Source: Lysobacter_K koreensis
GTDB taxonomy: Bacteria; Pseudomonadota; Gammaproteobacteria; Xanthomonadales; Xanthomonadaceae
DNA length: 64,000 bases
NCBI RefSeq assembly: GCF_042677045.1
Contig: NZ_JBHTIH010000007.1
Coordinates: 1 to 64,000, forward strand
Reading direction: 5' to 3'
Shown here: positions 38,071 through 46,881 of the stretch, piece after piece
How the letters are laid out: each line of letters starts with the position of its first letter
Numbering within the stretch: the first letter of the stretch is position 1
Notes under the pieces: model-generated
Seen by the model: the letters and a program-made list of their open reading frames with translations, nothing else
Told to the model about the DNA's origin: nothing
Databases searched by the model: none
Program-made: the position numbers and the translations under genes

Positions 38071-39510
38071 ATGATCCGCCGCCCGCTCGTACTTGCCCTC
38101 GCCGCCGTTATCAGCACGGCCGCCCTGTTGCCGGGCACCGCCGCCGCCGAAGACCTGTTGCAGACCTACGAACTGGCGCGGACCGGCGACCCGCAGCTGT
38201 CGGCCGCCGAGTCCGGCCGCCTGGCCACCCGCGAAGGCGCGGTGCAGGCGCGCGCGGCGATGCTGCCGCAGATTGGTGGCTCGGCCTCGCTCGAGAAGGC
38301 CCGCAGTGAAGGGCCGGGCACGTTCCAGGGCGACCCGACCGAGCCGACGGTCAGCGGCGACGTGAAAACTGATTCGACTACGCGCCGCGCCGGTGTGCAG
38401 CTGGACCAGATGATCTTCGACCGCTCGCGCTTCACCACGCTGCGTAGCCAGAACGCCTTGAGCCGTGCCAGCGACTTCCAGCTCGAATCCGCCAGCGACG
38501 TGCTGATCACCCGCACCTCGGCGGCGTACTTCAACGTGCTGGTGCAGCTGGAGACGCTGGCCGCGGCCGAGGCCGCCGAAGCCGCGCTGCAGAAGCAGTT
38601 CGACTTCGCCTCCAAGCGCCTCGAGGTCGGCCTGGCGCCGATCACCGATGTGCACGAGGCGCGCGCCCAGTTCGACAGCGCGCGCGCCAACACGATCCTG
38701 GCGCGCAACGCCGTGGAGGACGCCTACCAGGCGCTGGCCGAGATCACCGGCCAGCCGGTGCGCAACCTGCAGGGCCTGCCCAAGGACTTCCAGCCGGTGC
38801 TGCCCGAGTCGCAGGGCTCCGAGCAGTGGGTGCAGTCGGCGACCAAAAACAACCCCGCGCTCGCCGCCAAGCAGGCCCAGGTGGAATCTACCGAAGCCAA
38901 CATTGAAACCGCTCGCTCCGGCCACTGGCCGACCCTGTACCTCGGCGCCGGTTACGGCTACAACAAGGTCACCGGCGAGCGCACGTTCTCCAGCGGCTCC
39001 TTCTCGTTGCCGCCCAGCCCGATCGATAGCGAGAATCGCGGCCCCAGCGTCGGCATCACGCTCTCGGTGCCGATCTTCTCCGGCGGCGCGGTGCAGTCGC
39101 GCGTGCGCCAGGCGATCGCGCAGCGCGACGTCGCCAGCGACGAGCTCGAACAGCAGAAGCGCGCGCTGGTGCGCAACACCCGCAACGCCTACCAGACCCT
39201 GGTCGCCGGCGTCAGCGAGGTCGAGGCCCGACGCCTGGCGCTGTTCTCGGCGCAGAGCGCGTACGACGCCTCGCAGGTCGGGTTGGAAGTGGGCACCCGC
39301 ACGGTGCTGGACGTGCTCAACAACCAGCGCAACCTGTTCACCGCGCAGCAGGCCTACGCGCTGGCGCGCTACAACTACCTGCAGAACCGCCTGCTGCTGG
39401 AACAGGCCGCCGGCACCCTCGATGTCGCCGACGTGCAGGACATCAACCGCCTGCTGACGGTCAATGCCGAAGCGCAGGTGGCGACGCCGCCGGCCACGCC
39501 GCGCCGCTGA
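38071..39510 (+). CDS. tolC: TolC family outer-membrane efflux protein
   Basis: 479 residues with a signal peptide ending near residue 27 (GTAAAEDL). The mature protein shows the two-fold TolC repeat: LLQTYELARTGDPQLSAAESG near the start and a matching AKQAQVESTEANIETARS segment half-way. Two coiled-coil arms and the GVSEVEARRLALFSAQSAYDASQVGLEVGTRTVLDVLNNQ block, a TolC signature, follow. It forms the outer-membrane exit duct for RND pumps and type I secretion. ATG 38071 follows GGACAAGGACACC; the frame open back to 38032 lacks a signal peptide. Confidence 0.95.
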   Translation: MIRRPLVLALAAVISTAALLPGTAAAEDLLQTYELARTGDPQLSAAESGRLATREGAVQARAAMLPQIGGSASLEKARSEGPGTFQGDPTEPTVSGDVKTDSTTRRAGVQLDQMIFDRSRFTTLRSQNALSRASDFQLESASDVLITRTSAAYFNVLVQLETLAAAEAAEAALQKQFDFASKRLEVGLAPITDVHEARAQFDSARANTILARNAVEDAYQALAEITGQPVRNLQGLPKDFQPVLPESQGSEQWVQSATKNNPALAAKQAQVESTEANIETARSGHWPTLYLGAGYGYNKVTGERTFSSGSFSLPPSPIDSENRGPSVGITLSVPIFSGGAVQSRVRQAIAQRDVASDELEQQKRALVRNTRNAYQTLVAGVSEVEARRLALFSAQSAYDASQVGLEVGTRTVLDVLNNQRNLFTAQQAYALARYNYLQNRLLLEQAAGTLDVADVQDINRLLTVNAEAQVATPPATPRR

Positions 39511-39528
39511 TCGACGACCAAGTGTGGC

Positions 39529-39563
39529 GACCGATGCCGGCCTTGTGCCGGCATTGTCGTTTT
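39529..39563. terminator. Putative terminator between tolC and waaA
   Basis: An 8-bp stem (ATGCCGGC at 39534-39541, GCCGGCAT at 39547-39554) with a CGAC/GTCG outer extension is followed by TTTT at 39560-39563. Confidence 0.7.
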
Positions 39564-39634
39564 GGCGAGGGGGTCTGGATGCGTTCGCCCTGCGCTTCCG
39601 CAGCTCCCGGCCTGCCCGGATCACCGTCGTTCCT

Positions 39635-39704
39635 GTAGATCCGAGCCTGCTCGGATCGCCGTTCGCACCAGAGCCCAAAGCAATCCGAGCAGGCTCGGAT
39701 CTAC
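39635..39704. repeat. Perfect inverted pair of GTAG-headed palindromes
   Basis: GTAGATCCGAGCCTGCTCGG heads the copy at 39635-39656; an exact reverse-complement copy lies at 39683-39704. The pair is placed between convergent tolC and waaA. The same 22-mer recurs at 51502-51523, and in part near 9.17 kb. Confidence 0.93.
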
Positions 39705-39731
39705 CAGGCTGCCGCCCAAGCCCGCGCGAGT

Positions 39732-41057
39732 CTATCGCTGCGGCGGCAATGCCGGCTGCAGCAGGGTGATGGTCTGCGCGACCGCGCCGCGGCCGGCTTC
39801 CACCAGCGCGTGTCCGGCCTGCGCCATCCGCGCGCGCGCTTGTTCGTCGCCGAGCAGCGCCGCCAGCGCCGCCTCCACCGCAGGTGCATCGGCGCACACC
39901 TTCAACGCCTGCGCATCGGCCAGCCGCTGCGCGATCTCGGCGAAGTTGTGCAGGTGCGGGCCGGTGACGATCGGCGTGCCCGCGGCCGCCGGTTCGAGCA
40001 GGTTGTGGCCGCCCACCGGCTGCAGGCTGCCACCGACGAAGGCAACGTCGGCGCAGGCGTAGAAGCTCAGCAGTTCGCCCAGGGTGTCGACCACGAACAC
40101 CGCGTCGCCGGACTGCGGCCAACGCGCACGCGAGCGCGTCGCCACCTGCCAGCCGGCGGCGCGCGCGTGCTCGGCGACCGCGCGGAAGCGCTCGGGATGG
40201 CGCGGCGCCCACAGCAGCAGCAGATCCGGGAAGCGCTTGCGCAGGTGGCGGTGGATAGCGATCACCGCGGCCTCCTCGTCGACGTGGGTGCTCGCGGCGA
40301 TCCACACCGGGCGCGCGTCGCTGTGCCGGCGGCATTCCTCGGCGAACCCGGGCAGCGTGTCGGGCACGCTGACGTCGTACTTGAGGTTGCCCGTTTCGGT
40401 GACCTGCTCGCTGCGCGCGCCCAGTTGCACGAAGCGCACCGCATCGGCCATCGACTGCGCCGCGACCGTGTGCACGGTGCGCAGCGCGCGCCCGACCAGC
40501 GGCGCGAGCACGCGGTAGCCGCGCAACGAACGCTCCGACAGACGCGCGTTGAGGATGTAGGCGGGAATGCCGCGGTCGCGGCAGCCGAACAGCAGGTTCG
40601 GCCACAGCTCGGTTTCCATGATCAGCGCCGCGCACGGGCGGTGGTGGTCGAGGAAGCGGCCGACCGCGCCGGGCAGGTCGTACGGCAGGTACACGTGCTC
40701 GACGTCGTCGCCCCACAGCGCGCGCACGCGCTCGGAACCGGTCGGGGTGATCGTGGTGACCAGCAGGCGTAGGTCGGGGCGCCCGCGGCGCAGCGCGCTG
40801 ACCAGCGGCACCGCGGCGTTGACCTCGCCCACCGACACCGCGTGCAGCCACAGCGTGCCCGCGTTGCGCGGGACCGATGCGGGCCGGGCATCGGCATGGG
40901 ACTCGCGGTAGACGGCGTAACGCTCCGGCCAGCGCTGGAAATACGCGGGCTGCCGGAAGCCGCGCCAGATCAGGTGGTAGATGGTGATCGGCACCAACAG
41001 GTAGAGCGCGGCCGAGTACAGGCCGCGCAACAGGCGCTCGATGGGGTCACTACGCAT
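39732..41057 (-). CDS. waaA: 3-deoxy-D-manno-octulosonic acid (Kdo) transferase
   Basis: 441 residues. WaaA adds Kdo to lipid A precursor at the inner face of the cytoplasmic membrane. The N-terminus has one membrane anchor (LYSAALYLLVPITIYHLIW), then the signature LWLHAVSVGEVNAA with the catalytic Glu, followed by the two Rossmann domains of a GT-B fold. The C-terminal donor site region reads VGGSLQPVGGHNLLEPAAAGTP. Length matches the family. It is divergent from lpxL with 77 nt between the starts. Confidence 0.95.
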   Translation of the reverse strand: MRSDPIERLLRGLYSAALYLLVPITIYHLIWRGFRQPAYFQRWPERYAVYRESHADARPASVPRNAGTLWLHAVSVGEVNAAVPLVSALRRGRPDLRLLVTTITPTGSERVRALWGDDVEHVYLPYDLPGAVGRFLDHHRPCAALIMETELWPNLLFGCRDRGIPAYILNARLSERSLRGYRVLAPLVGRALRTVHTVAAQSMADAVRFVQLGARSEQVTETGNLKYDVSVPDTLPGFAEECRRHSDARPVWIAASTHVDEEAAVIAIHRHLRKRFPDLLLLWAPRHPERFRAVAEHARAAGWQVATRSRARWPQSGDAVFVVDTLGELLSFYACADVAFVGGSLQPVGGHNLLEPAAAGTPIVTGPHLHNFAEIAQRLADAQALKVCADAPAVEAALAALLGDEQARARMAQAGHALVEAGRGAVAQTITLLQPALPPQR

Positions 41058-41134
41058 CGGTGCAGGATAGCGAAGGCGGCGCGAGCCGGGCAGCTTGCGC
41101 GGCGGCGATCTACGGCACCGGTAGAATCGCGGCC

Positions 41135-42088
41135 ATGTCTTCGCCCCATGCGTCCACCACCGACACCGCTACGAAACCCACACCGGCGAACGCGGTGCCA
41201 CCCGCGCCGCGCGGGCTGCGGCATTGGCCGATGTGGGGCGCGTTCGCGCTGATGTGGCTCGGTGCGCGGCTGCCTTGGGCATTGCAGCGCGGGTTGGGCC
41301 GGGCGATCGGCGCGCTCGCGTTCCGCACCGCGGGCGAGCGCCGTCGCGCCGCGGCGATCAACCTGGCGCTGTGTTTCCCGGAGAAGACAGCCGCCGAACG
41401 CGAGGCGCTGCTGCGCGCGAGCTTCCGCGACTTCGGCATCGGCCTGTTCGAGTTCGCGCGCGCATGGTGGGGCTCGGCCGCGCCGATGCGGCGCACGGTG
41501 CGGATCGAGGGCCGCGAGCACCTCGACGCGCTGCGCGCGCAAGGCCGCGGCGTGTTGATGGTCTCCGGCCACTTCATGACCCTGGAGATGTGCGGCCGCC
41601 TGCTGTGCGACCACGTGCCGCTGGCCGGCATGTACCGGCGCCATCGCAGCGAGGTGTTCGAGTGGGCGGTCAAGCGCGGCCGGCTGCGCTACGCCGCGGC
41701 GATGTTCAGCAACGAGGACATCCGCCCGGCGATGCGCCACCTCAAGGCCGGCGGCCTGCTGTGGTACGCGCCCGACCAGGACATGCGCGGCAAGGACACG
41801 GTGTTCGCCCCGTTCTTCGGCGTGCCGGCGGCGACGATCACCGCGACCCACCAGTTCGCCCGCCTCAGCGGTTGCGCGGTGGTGCCGTTCTTCCACCGCC
41901 GCGAAGGCGCGGACTACGTGTTGCGGATCGCGCCACCGCTGCAGGAGTTTCCGTCCAAGGACGCGACCGCCGACAGCACCCGGGTCAACAGCGCGATCGA
42001 GGCGATGGTGCGCGAGGCGCCCTCGCAGTACCTGTGGATCCACCGCCGCTTCAAGCGCCGGCCACCGGGGATGGTGACGCCGTATTGA
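41135..42088 (+). CDS. lpxL: Lipid A late acyltransferase
   Basis: 317 residues of the LpxL/HtrB family, which acylates Kdo-lipid A with a secondary fatty acid. The active-site motif is SGHFMTLEMCG (H-x4-E). MYRRHRSEVFEW and GLLWYAPDQDMRGKDTVFAPFFG are the other signature blocks. A membrane anchor lies near residues 30-50. ATG 41135 is preferred because the 25 upstream codons of the open frame have no family match. TAGAAT at 41122-41127 lies 7 nt before the ATG, suggesting a near-leaderless message. The gene is divergent from waaA, and downstream of it lies the 7-bp repeat array. Confidence 0.92.
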   Translation: MSSPHASTTDTATKPTPANAVPPAPRGLRHWPMWGAFALMWLGARLPWALQRGLGRAIGALAFRTAGERRRAAAINLALCFPEKTAAEREALLRASFRDFGIGLFEFARAWWGSAAPMRRTVRIEGREHLDALRAQGRGVLMVSGHFMTLEMCGRLLCDHVPLAGMYRRHRSEVFEWAVKRGRLRYAAAMFSNEDIRPAMRHLKAGGLLWYAPDQDMRGKDTVFAPFFGVPAATITATHQFARLSGCAVVPFFHRREGADYVLRIAPPLQEFPSKDATADSTRVNSAIEAMVREAPSQYLWIHRRFKRRPPGMVTPY

Positions 42089-42160
42089 GGGACGTGGAGC
42101 GGGAGTGAGAAGCGGGAACTGGGAACAGGGAAGCAACAACAGGCGACGCCGCCTTTGCTT
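42089..42160. other. Spacer before the heptamer array, with long hairpin
   Basis: The 16-bp inverted repeat GGGAACAGGGAAGCAA (42121-42136) pairs exactly with its complement at 42155-42170, which overlaps the first copies of the array. The 18-nt loop is GC-rich. This arm is the only part of the region with the array motif in reverse orientation. Confidence 0.8.
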
Positions 42161-42740
42161 CCCTGTTCCCTGTTCCCTGTTCCCTGTTCCCTGTTCCCTG
42201 TTCCCTGTTCCCTGTTCCCTGTTCCCTGTTCCCTGTTCCCTGTTCCCTGTTCCCTGTTCCCTGTTCCCTGTTCCCTGTTCCCTGTTCCCTGTTCCCTGTT
42301 CCCTGTTCCCTGTTCCCTGTTCCCTGTTCCCTGTTCCCTGTTCCCTGTTCCCTGTTCCCTGTTCCCTGTTCCCTGTTCCCTGTTCCCTGTTCCCTGTTCC
42401 CTGTTCCCTGTTCCCTGTTCCCTGTTCCCTGTTCCCTGTTCCCTGTTCCCTGTTCCCTGTTCCCTGTTCCCTGTTCCCTGTTCCCTGTTCCCTGTTCCCT
42501 GTTCCCTGTTCCCTGTTCCCTGTTCCCTGTTCCCTGTTCCCTGTTCCCTGTTCCCTGTTCCCTGTTCCCTGTTCCCTGTTCCCTGTTCCCTGTTCCCTGT
42601 TCCCTGTTCCCTGTTCCCTGTTCCCTGTTCCCTGTTCCCTGTTCCCTGTTCCCTGTTCCCTGTTCCCTGTTCCCTGTTCCCTGTTCCCTGTTCCCTGTTC
42701 CCTGTTCCCTGTTCCCTGTTCCCTGTTCCCTGTTCCCTGT
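42161..42740. repeat. Perfect heptanucleotide tandem repeat (CCCTGTT)n, about 83 copies
   Basis: The unit CCCTGTT repeats in strict phase from 42161 to 42740, 82 full copies plus six bases, without a single mismatch that I can find. No stop codon exists in any frame: the three plus frames read cyclic CSLFPVP and the three minus frames cyclic NREQGTG. It occupies the intergenic space between convergent lpxL and waaL and ends two bases before the TAA of waaL. Confidence 0.97.
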
Positions 42741-42742
42741 CC

Positions 42743-44080
42743 TTATTCCGCCCTTCCACCCACGTCGCGCGCGAGCAGGCTGCCCGCATACACCGCCGCC
42801 AGCAGCAGCGTCAGCCCGCCCCAGAACGTCGAATAAAACGCCAAGTGGGTGTTGAACGGGAACACCGTGACCGCCAGCGCCAGCATCGCCGGGCGTGCGC
42901 GCTCGCGCGCGGCGGCATCGGCGAAACGCCAGGCCCGCCACGCCAGCGCGACGCCGGCCAGCCACAGCAGCAGGCCGAACCCGCCGGTCTCGCTGAGCAC
43001 TTCGAGCACGATCTGGTGGGCGTGGAAGGCCGGACCCTCGCCCCACGCGGCCTTCTCGCCCGGCGCCGGGTCGCAGGCCGGGAACGCATCGCGGAAGCCG
43101 CGCGCACCAACGCCGTTGACCGGGTGCGTGCGCGCCATGCACAGCGCCGCGCCCCAGATGCGGCCGCGGCCGGACAGCGCGGTATCGACGCCTTCCTGGT
43201 CGGCGGCCAGCGCGTGCGTGGTGCGCTGCATGCGCTCGCGCACCTGCGACGAGGCCAGGCTTAGCACCGCCAGTGTCAGCGCGCCGAACGCGAACACCGC
43301 CAGCAGCTTCTTCCAGCCGAGCAGGCGCCAGCCCGACAGCACCAGCACCAGCGCGTAGGTGATCCACGACGCGCGCGAGCCGGCTAGCAGCACCACCAGG
43401 CCGACCGCGGCGGCCGCGGCCATCCAGCCACCCGCGCCGAAGCGCCGCGCCGCGGCGTACAACGCGAACGGCGACAGGCTGGCGATCACCACGCCGAGCT
43501 TGAGGTTGCACGGCCCGAGCACGCCGCTGAGGCGGTCGACCTGGGCGGTCTCGACCGCGTTGCACATGCCGCGGCCGCTGATCGCCTGCTTGATCGAATC
43601 GATGCCGAAGAACAGCGGGCTGGTGCCGGTCACGGCCTGCAGCAACGCATCCACGGTCCAGACGCCGACGATCACCGCCAGCCCGCCGAACGTGGTGCGC
43701 CGTCCCTGCGGGCTGGCGACCGCCGCCGCCGCCAGCCACAGGAACGGCAGGTAGCGCAGGTCCTCCAGCGTCTGCAGCAGTGCCTGATTGCGATCGATCG
43801 CGTCGAACGAGGACACCAGCTCCGGCAGCCAGTAGGCGAAGAACAGCACGCTGGTGAGCGCCCACGCCGGGCCGCTGAGCAGTTGGGTGCCACCGCGGAA
43901 ACGCACGGCGAGCAGTTGGAAGATCGCGACCAGCGCGCCCAGCACCAGCACGCCCTCGGCGTAGCCCGGTGCCGGCCACAGCGCGACGTAGGCCAGGATC
44001 CAGGCCGGTGCCCAGCGCCAGCCCTGCACCCCGGCGCGGGGCGTGGGCGGCGGCGCCATCTCAGCGGAGGCTTGGTTCAT
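42743..44080 (-). CDS. waaL: O-antigen ligase family protein (Wzy_C)
   Basis: 445 residues, mostly transmembrane (about 10-12 helices). It would ligate O-antigen to lipid A-core on the periplasmic side, or polymerise O-units; WaaL and Wzy cannot be fully separated by sequence, so the name is provisional. The large periplasmic loop of the Wzy_C domain reads LSGRGRIWGAALCMARTHPVNGVGARGFRDAF and later FHAHQIVLEVLSETGGFGLLLW, giving the conserved Arg and His pair. The stop codon TAA (42743-42745) abuts the heptamer array. Its ATG overlaps the stop of the glycosyltransferase (4 nt), so the two form an operon with the zinc-finger gene just upstream. Confidence 0.9.
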   Translation of the reverse strand: MNQASAEMAPPPTPRAGVQGWRWAPAWILAYVALWPAPGYAEGVLVLGALVAIFQLLAVRFRGGTQLLSGPAWALTSVLFFAYWLPELVSSFDAIDRNQALLQTLEDLRYLPFLWLAAAAVASPQGRRTTFGGLAVIVGVWTVDALLQAVTGTSPLFFGIDSIKQAISGRGMCNAVETAQVDRLSGVLGPCNLKLGVVIASLSPFALYAAARRFGAGGWMAAAAAVGLVVLLAGSRASWITYALVLVLSGWRLLGWKKLLAVFAFGALTLAVLSLASSQVRERMQRTTHALAADQEGVDTALSGRGRIWGAALCMARTHPVNGVGARGFRDAFPACDPAPGEKAAWGEGPAFHAHQIVLEVLSETGGFGLLLWLAGVALAWRAWRFADAAARERARPAMLALAVTVFPFNTHLAFYSTFWGGLTLLLAAVYAGSLLARDVGGRAE

Positions 44081-45201
44081 CGGGAGTGGTCATCGAGGAG
44101 TTCGCCGTAGACGGCCAGCGTGGCGGCCTGCATCGCCAGCAAGGTGTGGGGAATCGTAGCCGCTGGCGCCGGCGGCTGCGCGAGCAGGTCGCGTGCGTCG
44201 GCGTGCAGGGAATCCTCGTCGAACGGCGCGACCGCGCCGCGCGGCTGCAATTCGCGCAGCAGTTCGCCGACCCCGCCGTGCGCCCAGCCCAGTACCGGGC
44301 GGCCGACCGACAGCGCCTCGATCACCGTGCGCCCGAACGATTCGGGCTTGCGCGAGACCTGCAGCACCAGGTCGCTGGCCGCGTACGCGCGGGCGATGGC
44401 GGCGGTCGGCGGGGTGAACGCAATCGCTTCGGCAATGCCAAGCGCGCGCGCTTCGGCCTCGAGCTCGGCGATGTAGGCCTCACGGCCGGGCTCGCGCGCG
44501 CCGGGCAGCCACAGCCGGGCGTCGAGGCCGTCGCCGCGCAGCTTGGCCAGCAGCGCCAGCGCGTCGGCGTGGCCCTTCAGGCGGGTGCCGCGGCCGGGCA
44601 GCAGCAGTAGCGGACCGCTGCCGGCGAGGGCCGGGTGCTGCGCCGCCGCCCACGCGCGCGCGGTCGCGTCGGGCTGCGGTGCGCGCGGGAACATCGCCGG
44701 GTCGATGCCGCGCGGGATCACCCGCAGCTTGCCGGGGTCGGTGCGCGGGTAGTGCCGCAGCACGAACTCGCGCACGCTGTCCGACACGCAGACCACGCGC
44801 TCGCCGCGGGTCATCACCGCGCTGTAGCGCGACGGCGAGTTGAGGCCGTGCACGGTGGTGACGAAGCGCGGAGTTTGATTGGGCGGCATGCCGCGCAGTG
44901 CCCACACCCCCAGCCACGCCGGCAGCCGCGAGCGCGCGTGCACCAGGTCGACGCGTTCGCGCGCGAACAACGCGCGCAGGGCCCGCACGTGGCGCAAGGT
45001 GCGCAGCGACTTGCGGCCGATATCGAGGGTGATGTGTTCGGCACCGAGCGCGAGCAATGCCGGCACCAGCCGCCCGCCCGCCGACACCACCAGCGCGCGG
45101 TGGCCGGCACGCACCAGCGCCTCGGCGATCTCCAGGGTCGAACGTTCGACGCCGCCGGACTCGAGCGCCGGCAGCAACTGGACGACGGTCAGTCGGCGCA
45201 C
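44077..45201 (-). CDS. Glycosyltransferase family 4 protein
   Basis: 374 residues with a GT-B fold. The N-terminal GG motif is LLPALESGGVERSTLEIAEAL, followed by LVVSAGGRLV and VHARSRLPAWLG. The C-terminal nucleotide-sugar domain contains LLLPGRGTRLKGHADALALLAKL and FGRTVIEALSVGRPVLGWAHGGVGE, the E-x7-E retaining signature. It probably adds a sugar to LPS core or O-antigen, given waaL directly downstream. I chose GTG 45201 because the family domain starts six residues later; the frame open to 45309 overlaps the upstream zinc-finger gene and is unlikely. Confidence 0.88.
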   Translation of the reverse strand: MRRLTVVQLLPALESGGVERSTLEIAEALVRAGHRALVVSAGGRLVPALLALGAEHITLDIGRKSLRTLRHVRALRALFARERVDLVHARSRLPAWLGVWALRGMPPNQTPRFVTTVHGLNSPSRYSAVMTRGERVVCVSDSVREFVLRHYPRTDPGKLRVIPRGIDPAMFPRAPQPDATARAWAAAQHPALAGSGPLLLLPGRGTRLKGHADALALLAKLRGDGLDARLWLPGAREPGREAYIAELEAEARALGIAEAIAFTPPTAAIARAYAASDLVLQVSRKPESFGRTVIEALSVGRPVLGWAHGGVGELLRELQPRGAVAPFDEDSLHADARDLLAQPPAPAATIPHTLLAMQAATLAVYGELLDDHSR

Positions 45202-45209
45202 GCTTGGGC

Positions 45210-45413
45210 TTACGCGCGGTCTTCGAGCACGAAGTGGGCGCCGCAGTACGGGCACTGCACGTCGCCCTCGGCTTCGATCGGCAGGTACACGCGCGGGTGC
45301 GAGTTCCACAGCGCCATCGACGGCAGCGGGCAGCTCAGCGGCAGGTCGGCGCGCGTGACGGCGTAGCGCCGTTCGGCGTTGGCCTGGGTGGGATGGTCGT
45401 GGGCTGCGGTCAT
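45210..45413 (-). CDS. Zinc-finger domain (CHCC-type) protein
   Basis: 67 residues. The zinc site is C-x10-H-x14-C-x2-C: CPLPS, NSHPRVYLPI, then DVQCPYCGAHFVLED. This is the zf-CHCC family, related to the mitochondrial complex I subunit NDUFS6 and common as a small stand-alone protein in proteobacteria; its role there is not established. The start at 45413 is the only reasonable ATG. It is 9 nt upstream of the glycosyltransferase start, so it is the first gene of the minus-strand run that ends with waaL. Confidence 0.9.
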   Translation of the reverse strand: MTAAHDHPTQANAERRYAVTRADLPLSCPLPSMALWNSHPRVYLPIEAEGDVQCPYCGAHFVLEDRA

Positions 45414-45504
45414 GGCGCGGATCGGACGGTGGCGACGCGAGGCGCGCAGTTTAGCAGCCGCGCGAAATAGCGCCGGCCGCGACCCTGGCGCGGCCTGGCC
45501 CGCG

Positions 45505-46218
45505 CTAGGCCGGCAGGTCGAACAGCAGGACTTCCGCCCCACCCTCGCCGCCGGCCAGCTCCAGCGCGGCGGACTCGTCGACAAAACCCAGCGCGTCGCC
45601 GGCCGTGAGCCGGCGTTCGCCGAACGCCACGGCACCGCGCACCACCTGCAGCCAGTAGCGACGTTGCGGGTCGAACGGGTGGTCGAGGCGTTCGCCGGCG
45701 CCCATACGCGCGGCAAGCAGGCGCGCATCCTGGCGGATGGCGAGGCTGCCGTCGCGGCCGTCCGGCGAGGCCAGCAGGGTCCACGCGTCCGCGAGCGGGG
45801 TCGCGTCGCGCTGCGCGTAGGCCGGCGCGGCGTTGAGCCGGTCGGGCTGGATCCAGATCTGCAGGAAATGCACCGGCTCCGACGGCGATGCATTGAACTC
45901 GCTGTGCTCGACGCCGTGCCCGGCACTCATCCATTGCAGTTCGCCGGGTCCGATCACGCCCTCAGCCACGCCACCAGCGCCGCTGCTGTCGCGGTGCGAC
46001 AGCGCGCCGGCCAGCACGTAGCTGAGGATTTCCATGTTGGCGTGGCGGTGCGGCGGGAAGCCCGCGCCGGGGTCGACGCGGTCCTCGTTGATCACCCGCA
46101 GCGGGCCGAAGCCCATCCACGCCGGGTCGTAGTAGCCGCCGAACGAGAACGTGTGGCGGCTGTCGAGCCAACCGGCCTGGACGTGGCCGCGGGCGTGGGC
46201 GGGGCGTTCGATGATCAT
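45505..46218 (-). CDS. Pirin family protein
   Basis: 237 residues of the pirin/bicupin fold. The N-terminal cupin has the metal-binding set FPPHRHANMEILSYVLAG and GHGVEHSEFN (three His and one Glu). Between them is the GELQWMSAGHG block typical of pirins. The second cupin has lost metal ligands, as usual. Bacterial members have been described as quercetinases or redox regulators, but no role is predictable here. It stands apart from its neighbours. Confidence 0.9.
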   Translation of the reverse strand: MIIERPAHARGHVQAGWLDSRHTFSFGGYYDPAWMGFGPLRVINEDRVDPGAGFPPHRHANMEILSYVLAGALSHRDSSGAGGVAEGVIGPGELQWMSAGHGVEHSEFNASPSEPVHFLQIWIQPDRLNAAPAYAQRDATPLADAWTLLASPDGRDGSLAIRQDARLLAARMGAGERLDHPFDPQRRYWLQVVRGAVAFGERRLTAGDALGFVDESAALELAGGEGGAEVLLFDLPA

Positions 46219-46252
46219 CGCGGTCGGATGCCGGGTTGGCCTGTTGCGAGCC

Positions 46253-46861
46253 TTACTTCTTGCCGGCCGGCTTCTTGTCGGCGCCGGGCTTGGGCACCAT
46301 CGCCTCGGTGGTGATGCTGATCAGCACCTCGTCGCTGACGTTCGGCGCGTACTTGTCGACGCCGAAATCGCTGCGCTTGATCGTGGTGGTCGCGGCGAAA
46401 CCGGCAGCGGCGCGCTTGGCCATCGGATGCTCGCCGATCTTGTTGATCGTGGTGTCCAGCACCACCGGCCTGGTCACGCCATGCAGGGTCAGGTCGCCAA
46501 ACACGCGCAGCTTGTTGTCGCCGGCGGCTTCAACCTTGGTGCTCTTGAAGCTGATGGTCGGGTACTTTTCGGCGTCGAAGAAATCGGCGCTGCGCAGGTG
46601 CTCGTTGAACGCCTCGACGTTCGCGTCCAGACCGGCCAGCGGCAGGGTGACGTTGACCGACGACTGGCCGACGTTCTGCGCGTCGTACACGATCGCGCCG
46701 TCGACCTGGTTGAAGTTCGCGATCGGGTTGGCGAAGCCGAAGTGGCTCCAGCTGGCGGTGACCGACGTGTGGTTCGGGTCCATCTTGTAGGTGACGGGGG
46801 CAGCGAACGCAGCCGCGCTGGCGGTGGCGAGTGCGGCGATCAGGACGAGGCGCTGGAACAT
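46253..46861 (-). CDS. YceI family periplasmic lipid-binding protein
   Basis: 202 residues. A signal peptide (MFQRLVLIAALATASAAAFA) precedes a YceI lipocalin-like barrel that begins YKMDPNHTSVTASWSHFGFA and holds TLHGVTRPV, SFKSTKVE and KRSDFGVD, the normal family blocks. Family members bind polyisoprenoids such as ubiquinone-8 in the periplasm. A lysine-rich C-terminal tail (PGADKKPAGKK) is present. Its 61-nt upstream gap is C-rich on the coding strand. Confidence 0.9.
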   Translation of the reverse strand: MFQRLVLIAALATASAAAFAAPVTYKMDPNHTSVTASWSHFGFANPIANFNQVDGAIVYDAQNVGQSSVNVTLPLAGLDANVEAFNEHLRSADFFDAEKYPTISFKSTKVEAAGDNKLRVFGDLTLHGVTRPVVLDTTINKIGEHPMAKRAAAGFAATTTIKRSDFGVDKYAPNVSDEVLISITTEAMVPKPGADKKPAGKK

Positions 46862-46881
46862 GGTCGGCTCCTGGAATGGTC

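Noticed and set aside
38044..40851. 935-codon open frame on the minus strand
   Set aside because: Opposite tolC and overlapping waaA in another frame; no family features.
42161..42740. CRISPR array
   Set aside because: Units are contiguous 7-mers with no spacers, and no cas genes are present.
42105..43264. Long open frames through the heptamer array read as CSLFPVP proteins
   Set aside because: The repeat has no stop in any frame, so open length carries no evidence of coding; there is no ribosome site or domain at either end.
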